Shown here: piece after piece, positions 6,000 through 7,836 of the stretch
How positions within the stretch are numbered: the first letter of the stretch is position 1
Layout: the number at the start of each line of letters is the position of its first letter
Assembly (NCBI GenBank): GCA_034189195.1
Contig: JAXHVI010000090.1
Location: 1-7,836, forward strand
DNA length: 7,836 nt
Direction of reading: 5' to 3'
From: Desulfosudis sp034189195
GTDB taxonomy: Bacteria; Desulfobacterota; Desulfobacteria; Desulfobacterales; Desulfosudaceae
Position numbers and translations under genes: made by a program
Notes under the pieces: model-generated
The model's database searches: none
What the model was told of the DNA's origin: nothing
What the model saw: only the letters and a program-made list of their open reading frames with translations

Positions 6000-7757
6000 T
6001 CAATATTCACCCGTTATTCTGTCCAAATTTTTCCGGGCGGTTTCATAAGCCGGATAAATGACAAGTGCTTTTTTCAGAAAGGCAACCGCGTTTTTCTTGT
6101 CCCCTTTACAAAGTAATGCTACTGCCATGGAATTATACGTCTGATAGGAAGCCGAATGTAGCTCTAAAGCCCTTCGAAAATGGGTAATAGCGCCATCACA
6201 GTCCCCAAGGTCAAGAAGCGCGTTCCCAAAGTTATGACGGGCTTCCGAATTTTCAGGATCTATGAGAAGCGCTTTTTTGCAATGGTAAATGGCCCTTTCC
6301 GGTTGACACGCCCTTATCAACGCCGAGCTGATATTAACATGAACGGAGGCCGAATCCGGGTTAGAACGCAAGGCCATGGAAAAATGGTGGACAGCCTCTT
6401 CGATGGCGTTGTTTTCCAGAAAAACCGCCCCCACACTTTCGTGGGATATCCGTTCCGGCGGAACGACCGCCAGTGTATGACGGACAAGAGAAAGGCTGTC
6501 GCGCCAATGGCCTGCTTGCGATCGGGCGGTATGCATCAAAACGGCAAGGACAAGACAGCTCAGACCTATGACGGCTATCCTTTTCAGGGGACCAGCCACA
6601 CCCAATGCCTCCAGCATCCTGGGAACACCCCATACAAAAATGATAAAAATGCCGATGGCGCCGAGATATGCGTATCGATCGGCAAACAGACTATTTGTCG
6701 CCGCGTTCACCAGTGCGCAGGGCGCCATGGCGATCAAAAACCACGCCCATCCCACGGCAAAGTAGAAATGTCCTTTTTTTGCCAATCGAAAAGCGCAGAT
6801 ACTGATGGTAATCATTACCATCAAAGAAACCACAGCCTGCCAGGTAGAAATCGAGTACGGTATAATGTAGCGATTGCTTTCCACGCCTGTGAATAAAGCG
6901 ATTCGCCACAGGTAGGCACCATATGAAACCAGTATTTTCGGAATCAATGATATTTCTGAAAACAACGACTCACGGCTTAAGGAAAACGTAGACAACTCGC
7001 TAATCCCCCCAAGTCCAACCATCAGAAGGCTCATGCAAAAAAAAGGAACTTTTTCTCTGATATGCAGGGTCGACGTAAAGGATGCCTGTCCATTGGATAG
7101 TACTTGACTTCTCCAGGCCCTCCTGTTTATTCGGGAAAGCGGCCAGAAATCAAGCAGCATCAGCAGTAAAGGAAAGGTAAGAATCCTTGGATGAGAAAAC
7201 AGGGCGAGAAGAAAACACGCAAAACAAATAAGGTATCTGGTGATAGAAGGGGAGCGCACATAATAAAAATAGACAACAAGACAAAATGACAGAAAAAAAA
7301 GCGTGAGGCCGGCATCATGATGCCCCACCCAGGCCACGGATTCGACATTTATGGGATGAACGGCAAACAGACCCGCCAACCCCGCGCTGGACCAGGCAAT
7401 CCCTGTCGCCATCCTGAAAAACAGAAAAAGCATTAACGCGCTGCCAATATGCAGGCACAGATCAACCACGTGCCTTGGACCGAAAGCGCTCCCAAAAAAC
7501 TCCGCATCCAGCATACAGCTTGCGACAGCTATCGGTTGATACCAGTTTTTTGAGGTTGCTGCGTCAATAAAGATTTTTTTAATATTATTAAGCGTCACCC
7601 CGTCGGCAAAAACAATGAATGCCTCTTCCTCTTCAAAATACACCATACTGAAATCAAGAATCTGAAAATATACAAAAAGATTGATAGAAACCAGCCCGAG
7701 ACCTACCAGAAAAACAGGCAGGAAATATCGGTTGGTTGCTGAAAGCATTATCTTCAT
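6000..7757 (-). CDS. TMTC-like polytopic membrane protein with C-terminal TPR repeats (putative GT-C glycosyltransferase)
   Basis: A 585-residue protein. Residues 1 to about 415 hold many hydrophobic helices, the first at 11-34. Residues 436-571 are four consecutive 34-residue TPR units (436-469, 470-503, 504-537, 538-571), e.g. AIYHCKKALLIDPEN. The membrane part carries landmarks of the bacterial relatives of eukaryotic TMTC O-mannosyltransferases: NWYQP (71-75), HPINVESVAWV (134-144), FADRYAY (358-364) and HWRDS (417-421). Known TMTC proteins are GT-C enzymes using lipid-linked sugar on the far side of the membrane; bacterial members are mostly uncharacterised, so the activity is inferred. 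In the first extracytoplasmic loop, where relatives show a DD-type motif, this protein has EEEE (42-45). The start is ATG 7757: an in-frame TAA lies at 7820-7818 with no other ATG, GTG or TTG between, and the ribosome-binding site is weak. The gene is convergent with the exporter (56 nt between stops) and visibly AT-richer than PFOR and the exporter, suggesting a separate history. Confidence 0.8.
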   Translation of the reverse strand: MKIMLSATNRYFLPVFLVGLGLVSINLFVYFQILDFSMVYFEEEEAFIVFADGVTLNNIKKIFIDAATSKNWYQPIAVASCMLDAEFFGSAFGPRHVVDLCLHIGSALMLFLFFRMATGIAWSSAGLAGLFAVHPINVESVAWVGHHDAGLTLFFLSFCLVVYFYYVRSPSITRYLICFACFLLALFSHPRILTFPLLLMLLDFWPLSRINRRAWRSQVLSNGQASFTSTLHIREKVPFFCMSLLMVGLGGISELSTFSLSRESLFSEISLIPKILVSYGAYLWRIALFTGVESNRYIIPYSISTWQAVVSLMVMITISICAFRLAKKGHFYFAVGWAWFLIAMAPCALVNAATNSLFADRYAYLGAIGIFIIFVWGVPRMLEALGVAGPLKRIAVIGLSCLVLAVLMHTARSQAGHWRDSLSLVRHTLAVVPPERISHESVGAVFLENNAIEEAVHHFSMALRSNPDSASVHVNISSALIRACQPERAIYHCKKALLIDPENSEARHNFGNALLDLGDCDGAITHFRRALELHSASYQTYNSMAVALLCKGDKKNAVAFLKKALVIYPAYETARKNLDRITGEY

Positions 7758-7836
7758 CCCGCATGTTCCATCCGGCCATCCCCTTTTTGTTGCCGAGCCA
7801 GAATTATGGTGGTTATTTTACAATCGCTTTTCCTAG

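Noticed and set aside
6180..6896. 238-codon plus-strand open frame opposite the TMTC-like gene
   Set aside because: It lies wholly inside a gene with clear TPR and membrane landmarks on the minus strand, and its translation has no domain character.
7803..7820. -10-like hexamers (minus-strand CATAAT and TAAAAT) upstream of the TMTC-like gene
   Set aside because: No good -35 box lies at the right spacing within the window for CATAAT, and the -35 for TAAAAT would lie largely beyond the edge, so no promoter can be called.

Overview
The window looks like chromosomal DNA from an anaerobic bacterium, probably a sulfate-reducing or related member of the Desulfobacterota. The main reason is an intact 1177-residue pyruvate:ferredoxin oxidoreductase (PFOR) whose sequence closely follows, as far as I can recall it, the Desulfovibrio africanus enzyme. 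The coding DNA is GC-rich and the promoters are of the ordinary sigma-70 type. The taxonomic placement is inference; no rRNA or other marker is present.

Layout, left to right. (1) Positions 1-139, minus strand: the first 46 codons of an old-yellow-enzyme type NADH:flavin oxidoreductase, cut by the window edge. (2) 196-696, minus: a MarR-family regulator 56 nt upstream of that gene, probably in the same transcript. (3) 697-939: a divergent control region with one good sigma-70 promoter facing each way. The PFOR-facing one carries a 20-bp inverted repeat over its -35 box. (4) 940-4473, plus: PFOR (NifJ/Por type), apparently complete, with both ferredoxin-type clusters and the proximal cluster ligands. 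(5) 4502-4534: a perfect 14-bp stem-loop. (6) 4552-5943, plus: a 14-helix DHA2-type major facilitator exporter. (7) 6000-7757, minus, convergent with the exporter: a multi-helix membrane protein with four C-terminal TPR repeats, resembling TMTC/GT-C glycosyltransferases. Its base composition is visibly more AT-rich than the PFOR and exporter genes. (8) 7758-7836: the leader region of that last gene, with no other gene seen.

How the parts may work together. PFOR supplies acetyl-CoA and low-potential electrons from pyruvate. The MarR/flavin-oxidoreductase pair across the shared control region looks like a sensor and a reductase for electrophilic or unsaturated compounds, and the regulator could also act on the PFOR promoter. 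The regulator has a cysteine at the position of the peroxide-sensing cysteine of OhrR, which makes redox or electrophile sensing a testable idea. The exporter could be read from the PFOR promoter past the stem-loop or be separately expressed. The TPR membrane protein appears unrelated to the rest.

I see no CRISPR array, transposon, tRNA, rRNA or phage gene. I did not find a convincing novel system. The most unusual points are the control region, the cysteine of the MarR protein, the altered thiamine-pocket residues of PFOR, and the acidic EEEE run in the TPR protein where relatives carry Asp residues.
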